DNA from: an uncultured bacterium
GTDB taxonomy: Bacteria; Pseudomonadota; Gammaproteobacteria; Burkholderiales; Burkholderiaceae_C
DNA: 64,000 nucleotides
Direction: 5' to 3'
Assembly (NCBI GenBank): GCA_903928495.1
Contig: CAIYQZ010000048.1
Coordinates: 62,001-126,000, forward strand
Below the pieces are notes generated by a model. The model was not told the DNA's origin, did not search any database, and saw only the letters and a list, made by a program, of their open reading frames with translations. The position numbers were made by a program, and so were the translations under genes. Numbering within the stretch: the first letter of the stretch is position 1; each line of letters opens with the position of its first letter. This document shows positions 50,999 through 62,462 of this stretch, piece after piece.

Positions 50999-52042
50999 TT
51001 AAGATTTTATTGGTGAACGACTTTTTAGCTTCAAAGCTGGTTTTTCAACGCAGAACCATGAGGTCGCGGCAAAAAATATTGTAAATGCAATGCAGCTGAA
51101 TAGATAAATGCTTAGGCCTGATCGCTGTAATCCAATATAGGATAGGAATTGATGTACAGGAAATCCGTACAGGTAGACCCCATATGACCAGTCGCCAAGT
51201 GATTCTGGCATTTTTGGAATCCAATGCCCGTTCAAGGCCAAATAAAGGCTGAGTATACTTGTGCCTGACAGGAAAAGCAGTGTTTTGACAGGTGTGCCTA
51301 ATGGGAAAAGCAGCATTCCTCCGAAAATAGCCAACGCGTACCAAAGGCGTGGCTTGATCGATGCTGAGCTTGCGGCAAAAAAGGCGCCTATTGCAAATGG
51401 AAGCCCAAGCTTTACGTGATAATAATCCAAACCAATCCACTTGGTAAATGGATTTCCGGGGGGGTGGCCTGGGTGTTGAAGGATCATGGCTGCAAGAAAA
51501 ATGACAACCAGCCCGGTTCTCATCCTGAGACTGCCGCGGAAAACACTCAGCGTAACCAATGCAAAATAGCATTTAATTTCATATGGTAATGACCACAATG
51601 ATCCATTCAATGCATTTGGCAATGGATTATTTGCAAAAACTCCTGGTAAGGCGTACTGAATGCTCAAGCCCGTGGCGGTTTTGAAATACTGCCAAGTCAT
51701 CCCCGATAGAAAATAATCCGAGATGGGTACCTCGGTTACTGCGGGCCCAAGGACGAGCACAGTCAGCAAGCAAAGTGTCAACAGGGCAGGGTAGATTCTG
51801 ACAGCGCGACGCCATGCAAAATCCCGAAAACCATCAGACCTTTCCCATGAAAGCGTGACCAGATAGCCGCTTAGGACGAAAAAAATGATCACGCCCACCC
51901 CGCCCAGCGTATCCAATCCAACCCAGCGGGCAAATGGATCTGGCACTGTTTGCCCGGAGATAGGGTACGCGTGGCTGATCAGAACGCAGAAAGCGGCAAC
52001 CAGCCTGAGGGTGTCAAAGCGGTTTTGTGTACGCTCGATCAT
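50999..52042 (-). CDS. Acyltransferase 3 family membrane protein (OafA-like O-acetylase)
   Basis: 347 residues with about ten membrane spans and the family start FDTLRLVAAFCVLISHAYPI, whose His is part of the conserved site, then FFVLSGYLVTLSW and RRAVRIYPALL. Relatives transfer acetyl groups to O-antigen, capsule or Nod factor sugars from the periplasmic or cytoplasmic face. It lacks the C-terminal SGNH domain of the longer OafA proteins. The gene is AT-rich compared with its flanks and starts the minus-strand operon, diverging from the WecA-like gene with a 75-base gap. Confidence 0.9.
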   Translation of the reverse strand: MIERTQNRFDTLRLVAAFCVLISHAYPISGQTVPDPFARWVGLDTLGGVGVIIFFVLSGYLVTLSWERSDGFRDFAWRRAVRIYPALLTLCLLTVLVLGPAVTEVPISDYFLSGMTWQYFKTATGLSIQYALPGVFANNPLPNALNGSLWSLPYEIKCYFALVTLSVFRGSLRMRTGLVVIFLAAMILQHPGHPPGNPFTKWIGLDYYHVKLGLPFAIGAFFAASSASIKPRLWYALAIFGGMLLFPLGTPVKTLLFLSGTSILSLYLALNGHWIPKMPESLGDWSYGVYLYGFPVHQFLSYIGLQRSGLSIYLFSCIAFTIFFAATSWFCVEKPALKLKSRSPIKS

Positions 52043-52117
52043 CTGGCTTTGACTCTAGCGGGTAGATCACATGGATTCATTCGGGGCTTCAACGCCTATC
52101 AGTAACGGTTTAAGCAC

Positions 52118-53224
52118 ATGGTACTGATCACAGTCTTTTCTTTTTTTGTATCTCTGATTCTCGGCGTAGTGATTATCCGCGCCGGGCGATCACACGCAGC
52201 GGGGTATCGACTGGACATGCCACAGCGTTTCCATGCCGGGGCCATTCCCAGAATAGGGGGCTTGGCTCTTGCTGGCGGTACTGTTTTTGCATGGTTGCTG
52301 GCTGCCTACCGTGACTTTGCCGTGCACAACAACATAGATTTCGGAACCGTTTTCGCCTGGGTGCTTGCTTTGTCGCCATTGGTTCTTGGCGGTTTGACAG
52401 AGGACATGACTCATCGATTGAGTGCGCGCCACAGGCTCTTTTTGAGCGTTGTCGGTTCTTCCTTGGCTGTTTACTTGCTTGATTTGAATGTGTCGCGATT
52501 GGGCCTGCCTTGGTTCGACGAATGGACGATTGCGGTGCCCGCGATCGCAACAATCCTTGCTTTGCTTGCCATTGCGGGCCTGCCGCACGCGTTCAACCTG
52601 ATCGACGGCTACAACGGCTTGGCGGGTTTTGTGGCGGTGTTGGTGTGTTTGGCCTTGGCACACGTTGCCTTGCAGGTGGGCGACCGCCAATTGGCAGCGA
52701 TGCTCATGTGTCTGGTGGGGGCCACCGGGGGATTTTTGGTGTGGAACTACCCCCGTGGCTTGTTTTTTGCCGGTGACGGCGGAGCCTACCTGTGGGGCGG
52801 CGTCATTGCCATTGCCAGCATCACACTGGTTCAGCGGCACGATGAAGTGTCGCCCTGGTTCCCCATGCTGCTGCTGATTTACCCGGTGTGGGAAACCATT
52901 TTCTCTATCTACCGGAAGCTGGCGCGGGGCGTATCGCCTGGCGTGGCCGATGCGCTGCATTTTCACCAACTGATTTACCGCCGCATCGTGCGTGAGGTGT
53001 TCCACGACGACGAGGCCCGTCGCATGCTGATGCGCAACAACCGTACATCGCCTTACCTGTGGGGTTTCACGCTGCTCACCGTCATTCCGGCGGTGCTGTT
53101 CTGGCGCAACACCCCCGTGCTGATGGGTTTTTGCCTGCTGTTTGTGTGCACCTATGTGCCAGCTTATTTGATGATCGTGCGCTTTAAAGTGCCCCGCTGG
53201 ATTCGGCGGGGGCGCAAGCACTGA
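52118..53224 (+). CDS. Undecaprenyl-phosphate sugar-1-phosphate transferase (WecA/MraY family)
   Basis: A 368-residue polytopic protein. Family motifs are [18 protein letters not shown] near the start, the first Asp pair region ([18 protein letters not shown]), [14 protein letters not shown] with the catalytic Asp, [12 protein letters not shown] and the cytoplasmic [10 protein letters not shown] loop. It starts lipid-linked glycan synthesis by moving a sugar-1-phosphate (often GlcNAc) to undecaprenyl phosphate. At the border of the Wzm/Wzt and glycosyltransferase locus it is the natural initiating enzyme for that polymer. The exact sugar is not readable. Confidence 0.9.
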   Translation: MVLITVFSFFVSLILGVVIIRAGRSHAAGYRLDMPQRFHAGAIPRIGGLALAGGTVFAWLLAAYRDFAVHNNIDFGTVFAWVLALSPLVLGGLTEDMTHRLSARHRLFLSVVGSSLAVYLLDLNVSRLGLPWFDEWTIAVPAIATILALLAIAGLPHAFNLIDGYNGLAGFVAVLVCLALAHVALQVGDRQLAAMLMCLVGATGGFLVWNYPRGLFFAGDGGAYLWGGVIAIASITLVQRHDEVSPWFPMLLLIYPVWETIFSIYRKLARGVSPGVADALHFHQLIYRRIVREVFHDDEARRMLMRNNRTSPYLWGFTLLTVIPAVLFWRNTPVLMGFCLLFVCTYVPAYLMIVRFKVPRWIRRGRKH

Positions 53225-53262
53225 GCCACAATTCAGCCAGTTTCAAACCGCTGGATGCATCC

Positions 53263-54153
53263 ATGACCGACACCACCCACATCGCCCCGCGCGACAAGGC
53301 CGAAATCCTGGCCCAGGCGCTGCCATACATCCGCAAGTACCACGGCAAAACCCTGGTTATCAAATACGGCGGCAACGCCATGACCGACCCAGCGCTGCAG
53401 CGGGCGTTTGCCGAAGACGTGGTGTTGCTCAAGCTGGTGGGCATGAACCCGGTGGTGGTGCACGGTGGTGGCCCGCAAATTGAAACGCTATTGCAACGCC
53501 TGGGTAAAAAGGGTGAATTCATCCAGGGCATGCGCGTGACTGACGCCGAAACCATGGAGGTGGTGGAGTGGGTGTTGGGCGGCGAGGTGCAGCAAGACAT
53601 CGTGGGCCTCATCAACGCCGCAGGCGGCAAGGCCGTGGGCCTGACGGGGCGCGACGGCGCCATGATCCGTGCGCGCAAGCTGCGCCTGTCCGACACTCAA
53701 AACCCTGAACTCGAACACGACGTGGGCCAGGTGGGCGACATCATCAGCATCGACCCCAGCGTGGTTAAAGCCCTGCAGGACGATGCGTTCATTCCAGTGG
53801 TCAGCCCCATCGGCTTTGGCGAGCACAACGAGAGCTACAACATCAACGCCGATGTGGTGGCCGCCAAACTGGCCACGGTGCTGCATGCTGAAAAACTGCT
53901 GATGCTCACCAACATCCGCGGCGTGCTTGACAAGGCAGGGCAGTTGATGACCGAGCTCACACCCCGCCGCATCGACGAATTGTGCGAAGACGGCACCATC
54001 TCTGGCGGCATGATCCCTAAAATTGCCGGCGCGCTGGACGCTGCCAAGAGCGGTGTGAACGCGGTGCACATCATCGACGGCCGCGTGCCCCATGCGCTGC
54101 TGCTGGAAGTGCTGGGTGACGAGCCTTTTGGCACCATGATCCGCTCGCATTGA
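53263..54153 (+). CDS. argB: Acetylglutamate kinase
   Basis: Second step of arginine synthesis, phosphorylation of N-acetylglutamate by ATP. The 296-residue protein has KYGGNAMTD (Lys and the GGNA turn), VVHGGGPQI for the acetylglutamate site, [15 protein letters not shown] and the late [11 protein letters not shown]. An N-terminal helix of the kind found in arginine-sensitive hexameric enzymes is present, so feedback inhibition by arginine is plausible. The stop codon is the first base triplet of an inverted repeat that includes a copy of the dispersed element. Confidence 0.96.
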   Translation: MTDTTHIAPRDKAEILAQALPYIRKYHGKTLVIKYGGNAMTDPALQRAFAEDVVLLKLVGMNPVVVHGGGPQIETLLQRLGKKGEFIQGMRVTDAETMEVVEWVLGGEVQQDIVGLINAAGGKAVGLTGRDGAMIRARKLRLSDTQNPELEHDVGQVGDIISIDPSVVKALQDDAFIPVVSPIGFGEHNESYNINADVVAAKLATVLHAEKLLMLTNIRGVLDKAGQLMTELTPRRIDELCEDGTISGGMIPKIAGALDAAKSGVNAVHIIDGRVPHALLLEVLGDEPFGTMIRSH

Positions 54154-54208
54154 CTGTATTTATGTATAGCTGTAAACCCAATACAGTCAAGCGGTAGAGG
54201 CATAAAAG
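54151..54208 (-). repeat. Dispersed intergenic repeat, copy 2, with terminal inverted arms
   Basis: Read on the minus strand, about 37 bases (54166-54202) match the copy after coaX at most positions. On the plus strand the arms TGACTGTAT (54151-54159, including the argB stop) and ATACAGTCA (54181-54189) are perfect complements around 21 bases, so the transcript can fold into a hairpin between argB and the response-regulator gene. Confidence 0.7.
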
Positions 54209-54216
54209 GTACGCAA

Positions 54217-54912
54217 ATGCGCTTGCTGTTGGTGGAAGACGACGTGATGGTGGCCAGCGGCATCAAGCTGGGGCTGTGCAACGCCGGTTACGCGGTGGAC
54301 TGGGTGGGCAGCGCCGAGCGCGCGCTGGAAGCCGTGCAGGGCAACACGTTTGACGCAGCAGTGGTCGACATCGGCCTGCCCCACATGAACGGCCTGGCCC
54401 TCACGCAGGCGCTGCGGCAAGCGGGGCGCACGTTCCCGGTGCTCATCCTCACCGCCCGCGACGCGCTGCAAGACCGCGTGCAGGGGTTGGACCTTGGGGC
54501 CGACGACTACATGCTCAAACCTTTCGAGCTGCCCGAACTGCTGGCCCGCCTGCGGGCGCTGCTGCGCCGCTCGCAGGCCGCCACCTCTGCCGTGCTGGCG
54601 TTTGGCTCGGTGGAAATGGACACCGCCCAGCGCCGTGTGCTGGCAGGTGGCCAGCCCATGGACCTGGGCCCCCGCGAGTGGACGGTGCTGGAGTACCTGC
54701 TGCTGGAGGCCCCCAAACCCGCCGCCAAAGACAAACTGTTGGCCGCCCTCACCGGGTGGGACAAAGAAATCACGCCCAACGCCATTGAGGTGTACATCAG
54801 CCGCCTGCGTGGCAAGCTGGAGCCGCACGGTGTGGCCTTGAGAGCCATCCGAGGCTTTGGTTACCGGCTGGAGTGGGCCCCTCCATCCCCCACATGCAGC
54901 CCGACCCCCTGA
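54217..54912 (+). CDS. OmpR-family response regulator (TctD/QseB-like)
   Basis: 231 residues. The receiver has the acidic pair EDD (7-9), phosphoacceptor Asp51 in VVDIGLP, and Lys101 in YMLKPFE. A winged-helix DNA-binding domain follows (LGPREWTVLEYLLLEAP, then NAIEVYISRLRGKLE and IRGFGYRLEW). It is paired with the sensor kinase that overlaps its 3' end by 19 bases. The TctD group often regulates carboxylate uptake, but no transporter is adjacent here, so the regulon is unknown. Confidence 0.93.
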   Translation: MRLLLVEDDVMVASGIKLGLCNAGYAVDWVGSAERALEAVQGNTFDAAVVDIGLPHMNGLALTQALRQAGRTFPVLILTARDALQDRVQGLDLGADDYMLKPFELPELLARLRALLRRSQAATSAVLAFGSVEMDTAQRRVLAGGQPMDLGPREWTVLEYLLLEAPKPAAKDKLLAALTGWDKEITPNAIEVYISRLRGKLEPHGVALRAIRGFGYRLEWAPPSPTCSPTP

Positions 54913-56339
54913 GTGCTGGCCTGAGCGACACAGGGGGCCTGCAGCGCCGCCTGTTGCTCCTGCTGTTGTTGCCGTTCGGGCTGGTTGGGCTGGTGGGCGC
55001 GTGGTTCCAGTACCAGGCTGCGGGCACTGCCGCTGCCCAGCAGGACCAGCGCCTGCTGCGCTTGGCCCCCATGCTGGGTGACTCGGTCGTGTCTGCGGTG
55101 AACGAACCTGCCGACACCCAGGCCGGACTGTTGCCACCCAAACCCCTTCTGTTGCTGGCACCGCCGGTTGAAGAGTTTCTGAACGAGCGCGAGGGCACGT
55201 CGGGCTACAGCATTTTGTCCACACAGGGGCAACTGTTGCTGGGCGACACCTGGTTGCCCACGGTGCTGCCGTCCACGCCCGAGCCCGAGTTTTTGAGCGT
55301 GACCGAGGGCGGTGTCACTTACCGCATCATTGCGCAGCGGGTACCTACCGCAGCGGGCGACCTGATCGTGCAATTGGCCGATGGCTCCGACGTGCAGCAG
55401 CGGTGGCTGAACATTGTGCTGGTGCGGGTGCTGCTGCCAAATGTGGTGCTGATGGTAGTGGCGGCATTGGGCGTGCGCTGGGCCGTGGCCCGGGCCCTGC
55501 GCCCTTTGATGGCGCTCAAAAACGCGGTCGAGTACCGCTCCCCACGCGACCTCAGCCCCATTGCCGGCGACGCCACTCCGGCCGAGGTGTTGCCCCTGGT
55601 GCACTCGCTCAACCGCCTGTTTGCACTGGTCAACGCCCAAACCGAAGCCCAGCGCCGCTTTGTGGCCGATGCCGCCCACCAGTTGCGCACACCCCTGGCG
55701 GGGTTGCAGGCCCAAATCGAGGCGTGGGGTCAGGCCACCCGTGCTCTGCAGCCGCACGACAAGCTCAGCCTGCCGGTAGACCAGGTGCTGCGCTTGCGTT
55801 CTGCAGCGCGGCGCACCACACAACTGGCCAACCAGTTGCTGGCCCTCTCCCGCGCCGACACCACCACCGCCGATTCGTCGGCCATGCAGCGTGTGGACCT
55901 GAAGGACCTGTGCGAAACCGTGCTGGCATTGCACCTCGATGCCGCTGCCGCCCGCCACATCGACCTGGGGTTGGACGCCGAGCCGGTTCAAGTGGACGGC
56001 CACGCCTGGCTGTTGAGGGAGTTGCTGATCAACCTGGTGGACAACGCCATCAAGTACACCCCTGAGCACGGCAGCGTCACAGTGCGTTGCGGACAAGAGG
56101 CGCAGGCAGGTGGAGGGGCCATCGGCTGGCTGGCCGTGGACGACAGTGGTCCCGGCATCGACCCTGCCGAGCGCGAGCGCGTGTTGCAGCGCTTCTACCG
56201 CATGCCCGGTACGTCGGCCGAGGGCAACGGTCTGGGGCTGGCCATTGCGAACGAAATCGCCCGTGCGCACGCCACACACTTGCAGCTGGGCAGTGGCCCG
56301 GGCGGCCAGGGGTTGCGGGTGCGTGTTCAGTTCGCCTGA
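54894..56339 (+). CDS. Sensor histidine kinase (TctE-like)
   Basis: 481 residues from the ATG at 54894; a GTG at 54873 would add seven. Two membrane spans (about 19-38 and 171-193) flank a periplasmic sensor domain of 130 residues of the two-component sensor kinase N-terminal type. Then come a HAMP-like linker, the H-box FVADAAHQLRTPLAG with His262, and the ATPase boxes LINLVDNAIKYTP, DDSGPGIDP and GNGLGLAIANEIA. It phosphorylates the response regulator encoded just upstream. The signal is unknown. Confidence 0.92.
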   Translation: MQPDPLSAGLSDTGGLQRRLLLLLLLPFGLVGLVGAWFQYQAAGTAAAQQDQRLLRLAPMLGDSVVSAVNEPADTQAGLLPPKPLLLLAPPVEEFLNEREGTSGYSILSTQGQLLLGDTWLPTVLPSTPEPEFLSVTEGGVTYRIIAQRVPTAAGDLIVQLADGSDVQQRWLNIVLVRVLLPNVVLMVVAALGVRWAVARALRPLMALKNAVEYRSPRDLSPIAGDATPAEVLPLVHSLNRLFALVNAQTEAQRRFVADAAHQLRTPLAGLQAQIEAWGQATRALQPHDKLSLPVDQVLRLRSAARRTTQLANQLLALSRADTTTADSSAMQRVDLKDLCETVLALHLDAAAARHIDLGLDAEPVQVDGHAWLLRELLINLVDNAIKYTPEHGSVTVRCGQEAQAGGGAIGWLAVDDSGPGIDPAERERVLQRFYRMPGTSAEGNGLGLAIANEIARAHATHLQLGSGPGGQGLRVRVQFA

Positions 56340-56468
56340 CGCCCGGCCACCCTGCGGCTAGGGGCAAGCCCCTAGATTTAAATGACCCTGCAGCACACAT
56401 GGCGGCGCGGTTTGCTTGCAAAATAGCACGGTCGTTCTTTTTGTGGCACTCCCACACATACACCGTCT

Positions 56469-57164
56469 ATGACTTCTGCCACCGTGATCGAGCCCGTGAA
56501 TGCCGCTCCCAGGGCTGCCCGCAAAAGCCCGGCCAAGTCGTCCCTGAAAGGGCAGATGAAGGGCCAGCAAACCCGCACTGCCATCGTCGATGCCGCGCTG
56601 GGTCTGGCCACGCATGTGGGTCTGGAGGGCTTGAGCATCGGCGCCGTGGCCGAGGTCATGCAAATGAGCAAGTCAGGCGTTTTTGCCCACTTTGGCTCAC
56701 GCGAAGAACTGCAAATTTCGGTGGTGCGCGAGTACCACAACCGGTTTGAGGAAGAAGTGTTCTTCCCTGCCGTGGCCGGCCTGCGTGGCCTGCCCCGCCT
56801 GCGCGCGCTGTTTGCCAACTGGATGAAGCGCACCAGCATCGAAATTGATTCCGGCTGCATCTACATCAGCGGCGCTGTGGAGTTTGACGACCGCCCCGGC
56901 CCCGTGCGCGACGCGCTGGCCAGTTCGGTCAAAACCTGGCTCGCGGCCATGAACCGCGCCGTGGTGCTGGCCAAAAAAGAAGGCCACCTGCGCGCAGATG
57001 CCGACGAGCAGCAAATGACTTTTGAAATCCACGGCCTGATCCTGGCCCTGCACTACGAAGCCCGGTTCCTGAAAACCCCGGGTTCCGTGGATCGGGCCCT
57101 GGCCGGGTTCGAGCGCATCGTGTCGGAGCGTCAGTCCGCACCCGGTGTGGCCAGCGCTGGCTGA
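56469..57164 (+). CDS. TetR-family regulator of the beta-oxidation operon
   Basis: 231 residues, with a 30-residue basic leader before the helix-turn-helix (RTAIVDAALGLATHVGLEG, then VAEVMQMSKSGVFAHFGSRE). The ligand domain ends in a conserved-looking HGLILALHYEARFL. It is 54 bases upstream of an acyl-CoA dehydrogenase gene on the same strand. By position and family it is the probable repressor of the following fatty-acid degradation genes, responding to acyl-CoA, in the manner of PsrA or FadR-type TetR proteins. Confidence 0.88.
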   Translation: MTSATVIEPVNAAPRAARKSPAKSSLKGQMKGQQTRTAIVDAALGLATHVGLEGLSIGAVAEVMQMSKSGVFAHFGSREELQISVVREYHNRFEEEVFFPAVAGLRGLPRLRALFANWMKRTSIEIDSGCIYISGAVEFDDRPGPVRDALASSVKTWLAAMNRAVVLAKKEGHLRADADEQQMTFEIHGLILALHYEARFLKTPGSVDRALAGFERIVSERQSAPGVASAG

Positions 57165-57218
57165 CCTGTTTTTGTTTTTAGTTTCACCGTTGTCCGTTTT
57201 ATTCCTCAGGAGACTGCC

Positions 57219-59015
<1,797 letters not shown>

Positions 59016-59035
59016 GCCCCCGGTTGCTGACGCCC

Positions 59036-59491
59036 ATGAACTGCTCACCTGCCCCATACCTCCGCCATGCTGTGCTGGCGTTGGGCGTGCTGCTGGCCAG
59101 TGGTGCGGTGCTGGCGCAAACCAGCCCCGTGGGCCGCTGGAAAACGTTTGATGACTCCACGGGCAAGGCCATGGCAGAGATCGTGATTGCGCCCATGGCC
59201 ACAGGCGCGCTGCACGGCCGCATCGACAAATCGATCACCCAGGACAGCGAGCCGCTGTGCTCGCTTTGCACCGATGAGCGCAAGAACCAGCCCAAAGTGG
59301 GCATGGAGATCATCCGGGGCCTGCGCCCGGCCGATGGCGGCACGGTGTGGGAGGGCGGCAAGATTCTGGACCCCGAAAACGGCAAGGAATACACCGTGCG
59401 CATCACCCCGCTGGATGCTGGCAAACGGCTGCAGGTCAGGGGCTACATCGGCCCGTTTTACCGCACGCAGGTGTGGCAACGCATTGAGTGA
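59036..59491 (+). CDS. DUF2147 exported protein
   Basis: 151 residues from the ATG at 59036 (a TTG at 59024 would add four). A signal peptide ends near VLAQT (about 28). The DUF2147 body starts SPVGRWKTFDD and has LCSLCTDERKNQPKVGMEII, GGKILDPENGKEY and the Tyr/Gln/Trp-rich end YRTQVWQRIE. The family is a small lipocalin-like beta barrel in the periplasm with no established role. It recurs beside acyl-CoA dehydrogenase and fadB-like genes in this lineage, from memory, so a link to lipid handling is possible. Confidence 0.85.
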   Translation: MNCSPAPYLRHAVLALGVLLASGAVLAQTSPVGRWKTFDDSTGKAMAEIVIAPMATGALHGRIDKSITQDSEPLCSLCTDERKNQPKVGMEIIRGLRPADGGTVWEGGKILDPENGKEYTVRITPLDAGKRLQVRGYIGPFYRTQVWQRIE

Positions 59492-59526
59492 GGCGGGTTA
59501 CGCATCCGCCCCAAAGAAGGAAAACC

Positions 59527-61929
59527 ATGAACCGATTCAACGTGAAAAAAGTCGCCGTCCTCGGCGCAGGCGTGATGGGTGCGCAAATTGCCGCCCACCT
59601 CGTCAACGTCAAGGTGCCGGTGGTGCTGTTCGACCTGGCCGACACCAAGTCGACCGCCAAAAACGGCATCGTCACCCGCGCCGTCGACAACCTGAAAAAG
59701 CTCAAGCCCTCGCCGCTGGGCGACAAGGCAGATGCGTCCCTGATCCAGGCCGCCAATTACGAAGAGCACTTGGAGCTGTTGCTGGGCTGCGACCTCATCA
59801 TCGAGGCCATTGCCGAACGCATGGACTGGAAAGTCGATCTCTACAAAAAGATAGCGCCGTTTGTGGCCCCGCAAGCGCTGGTGGCCTCAAACACATCGGG
59901 CTTGTCCATCACCGCCATGAGCGAGGTGCTACCCGAGGCTTTGAAGCCCCGCTTCTGCGGCATCCACTTCTTCAACCCCCCGCGCTACATGCCGCTGGTG
60001 GAACTGATTGCCACGCCCACCACCGAACCGCGCGTGATCGATCAGCTCGAAGCCTTCGTCACCACCGGCCTGGGCAAAGGCGTGGTGCGTGCCAAAGACA
60101 CGCCCAATTTCGTGGCCAACCGCGTGGGCATTGCGGGCATGTTGTCCACCATGAAAGAGGTGGAACGCTACGGCCTGACATACGACGTGGTGGACGACCT
60201 CACTGGCAAAAAGCTGGGCCGTGCCAGCAGCGGCACCTTCCGCACCGCCGACGTGGTGGGCCTGGACACCATGGCCCATGTCATCAAGACGCTGCAAACC
60301 ACTCTGAGTTTGGAAACCGACGCGTTCTACGGCAGCTTTGAAACCCCCGCCGTGCTGACCAAGTTGCTGGAACTGGGCCACCTGGGCCAAAAGGCCAAGG
60401 CCGGCTTCTTCAAGAAGGTGGGCCGCGATGTGATGCGCTTTGACCTGGAAAGCGGCGAATACGTCCCCGCTGGCCAGAAGAGCGACGAGGTCTACGCCCG
60501 CATGCTCAAAAAGCCCGCCGGTGAACGCCTGCGCCTGCTGCGCAACAGCGAAGGGCCACAGGGCCAATTCGTGTGGGCCATCCTGCGCAATGCCTTCCAC
60601 TACGCAGCTGTGCATCTTGGCACCATCGCCCACACCGCCCGCGACGTGGACCAGGCCATGCGCTGGGGCTTTGGCATGAAGCAGGGCCCCTTCGAGCTGT
60701 GGCAAGAAGCTGGTTGGCTGGATGTGGCCAAGATGGTTCAGGAAGACATTGACACAGGCAAAGCCCTGTGCAACACGCCGCTGCCCGCCTGGGTGTTCGA
60801 GGGCCCCGTGGCCGAGGCCGGTGGCGTGCACAGCGCACAAGGCTCGTTCAACCCAACCACCGGCGCGTTTGAAGCCCGCCGCACGCTGCCCGTGTACAGC
60901 CGCCAGTTGTTCCCCGAGCTGCTGCTGGGCGAGGCTGGCCCCGATTGCCGCACGGCAGGCACCACGCTGGTGGAAGACGATGCCATCCGCCTGTGGACGC
61001 TCGATAACGAGGTGGTGATTGCCAGCATCAAAACCAAGATGCACGCCATCAGCCCGGACGTGGCCGAGGGCCTGAGCCAGGCCGTGGATCTGGCCGAGGT
61101 CAGCTACCAGGGGGTGGTGATCTGGTCGGGCGACGAGCCTTTCAGCGCGGGTGCCGACCTGCAAGCCATGCTGCCCGGTTTCATGATGGGCGGTGCCGCA
61201 GCCATCAATGAAGCCGAGGGTGAGCTCCAGCGCATCATGCTGAAGATTCGCTACGCGTCCGTGCCGGTCATTGCTGCCGTGCGTGGTCTGGCTCTGGGTG
61301 GTGGCTGCGAACTGGCCGTGCACAGCGCCCGCCGCGTGCTGCACATGGAAAGCTACGTGGGCTTGGTCGAAGTGGGCGTGGGCCTGGTGCCCGGTGCGGG
61401 TGGCCTGACCTACATCGCCCGCCGCGCTGCCGAGAATGCCGCAGCCAGCACCAACAAAGACCTGATCCCGCTCCTCACCGAAGGCTTCAAGGCCGCAGCC
61501 ATGGCCAGCGTGGGCACGAGCGCGCTGGAAAGCCGTGGCCTGGGCTACGTTCTGGACAGCGACGTGGTGGTGCCGCACAAAGACGAACTGCTGTTTACCG
61601 CCATCAACGAGGCCAAGGCCCTGTTTGCCGGTGGCTACCGCGCCCCACACAAGCGCCTGTTCCCCGTGGCGGGTCGTTCTGGCAAGGCCACGATTCTGGG
61701 CAGCCTGGTCAACATGCGTGACGGTGGATTCATTAGCCAGCACGACTTCCACATTGCCGGGCTGATTGCCGGTGTGTTGACCGGTGGCGAAGTGGACGCA
61801 GGCACGCTGGTGAGCGAGGAATACCTGATGACGCTGGAGCGTCAGGCCTTCTGCAGCCTGCTGGAGCACCCCAAGACGCAGGAACGCATCATGGGCATGT
61901 TGAGCACCGGCAAGCCCCTGCGCAACTGA
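59527..61929 (+). CDS. fadN: Bifunctional 3-hydroxyacyl-CoA dehydrogenase / enoyl-CoA hydratase (FadN type)
   Basis: 800 residues from the ATG at 59527 after an AAGAAGG site. The dehydrogenase comes first, with NAD-binding GAGVMGAQIA (12-21), the catalytic-His region GIHFFNPPRYMPLVEL and NFVANRVGI. The crotonase domain comes last, with SAGADLQAML as the oxyanion hole, GGGCELAVH and VEVGVGLVPGAGG. In E. coli FadB the order is reversed, so this is the Bacillus FadN arrangement. It performs the second and third beta-oxidation steps and works with the thiolase two genes downstream. Confidence 0.93.
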   Translation: MNRFNVKKVAVLGAGVMGAQIAAHLVNVKVPVVLFDLADTKSTAKNGIVTRAVDNLKKLKPSPLGDKADASLIQAANYEEHLELLLGCDLIIEAIAERMDWKVDLYKKIAPFVAPQALVASNTSGLSITAMSEVLPEALKPRFCGIHFFNPPRYMPLVELIATPTTEPRVIDQLEAFVTTGLGKGVVRAKDTPNFVANRVGIAGMLSTMKEVERYGLTYDVVDDLTGKKLGRASSGTFRTADVVGLDTMAHVIKTLQTTLSLETDAFYGSFETPAVLTKLLELGHLGQKAKAGFFKKVGRDVMRFDLESGEYVPAGQKSDEVYARMLKKPAGERLRLLRNSEGPQGQFVWAILRNAFHYAAVHLGTIAHTARDVDQAMRWGFGMKQGPFELWQEAGWLDVAKMVQEDIDTGKALCNTPLPAWVFEGPVAEAGGVHSAQGSFNPTTGAFEARRTLPVYSRQLFPELLLGEAGPDCRTAGTTLVEDDAIRLWTLDNEVVIASIKTKMHAISPDVAEGLSQAVDLAEVSYQGVVIWSGDEPFSAGADLQAMLPGFMMGGAAAINEAEGELQRIMLKIRYASVPVIAAVRGLALGGGCELAVHSARRVLHMESYVGLVEVGVGLVPGAGGLTYIARRAAENAAASTNKDLIPLLTEGFKAAAMASVGTSALESRGLGYVLDSDVVVPHKDELLFTAINEAKALFAGGYRAPHKRLFPVAGRSGKATILGSLVNMRDGGFISQHDFHIAGLIAGVLTGGEVDAGTLVSEEYLMTLERQAFCSLLEHPKTQERIMGMLSTGKPLRN

Positions 61930-62438
61930 TGGCCACCACCACCCACCCCAACCGCCTGCAACGCAGCCTGGCACGCCTGTCCGAGGCGCCTGGCTTCATG
62001 CAGCGCTGGGTGCGCAACATCGTGCTGCACCGCGCCGTGCCCTTCACTGGTACGGCCAAGGTCAACTTCGTGCACATGAGCCCGGAGCGTGTGGAGGTGC
62101 ACCTGGCCAACCAGCGCCCGGTGCAAAACCACATTGGCGGTGTTCACGCCTCGGCCATGAACCTGCTGGCCGAAACGGCCACCGGCATGGTGGTGGGCAT
62201 GAACGTGCGCGACGACTGCCTGCCCCTGGCCAAAGAACTGACCATGGCCTTTCGCAAACGCGCCACCGGCGCGCTGAAAGCCGTGGCCACCCTCAGCCCT
62301 GAGCAACAACACGCCCTGCACAGCACCGACAAAGGTGAAGTCACTGTGAAGGTGGTGGTGACCGATGAAGCCGGCATCGAGCCGGTGGAATGCACATTTG
62401 TGTGGGCCTGGATACCTGCCCGCCCACGCCAGCCCTGA
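61929..62438 (+). CDS. Hotdog-fold protein, DUF4442 / PaaI-like thioesterase
   Basis: 169 residues, its ATG overlapping the fadN stop as TGATG. The hotdog fold is suggested by the PVQNHIGGVHASAMNLLAETATG helix region, similar to the HGG motif of PaaI thioesterases but with altered residues. No signal peptide. In a beta-oxidation operon it may release acyl-CoA intermediates that cannot be processed. DUF4442 proteins have not been well characterised, so the thioesterase activity is inference. Confidence 0.8.
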   Translation: MATTTHPNRLQRSLARLSEAPGFMQRWVRNIVLHRAVPFTGTAKVNFVHMSPERVEVHLANQRPVQNHIGGVHASAMNLLAETATGMVVGMNVRDDCLPLAKELTMAFRKRATGALKAVATLSPEQQHALHSTDKGEVTVKVVVTDEAGIEPVECTFVWAWIPARPRQP

Positions 62439-62462
62439 AACCCAAGGCAACAAGGAACAATC

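Noticed and set aside
59929-61974. 681-codon minus-strand open frame
   Set aside because: Exact antisense of the fadN-type gene, with His/Gly/Ala-biased composition and no motif.
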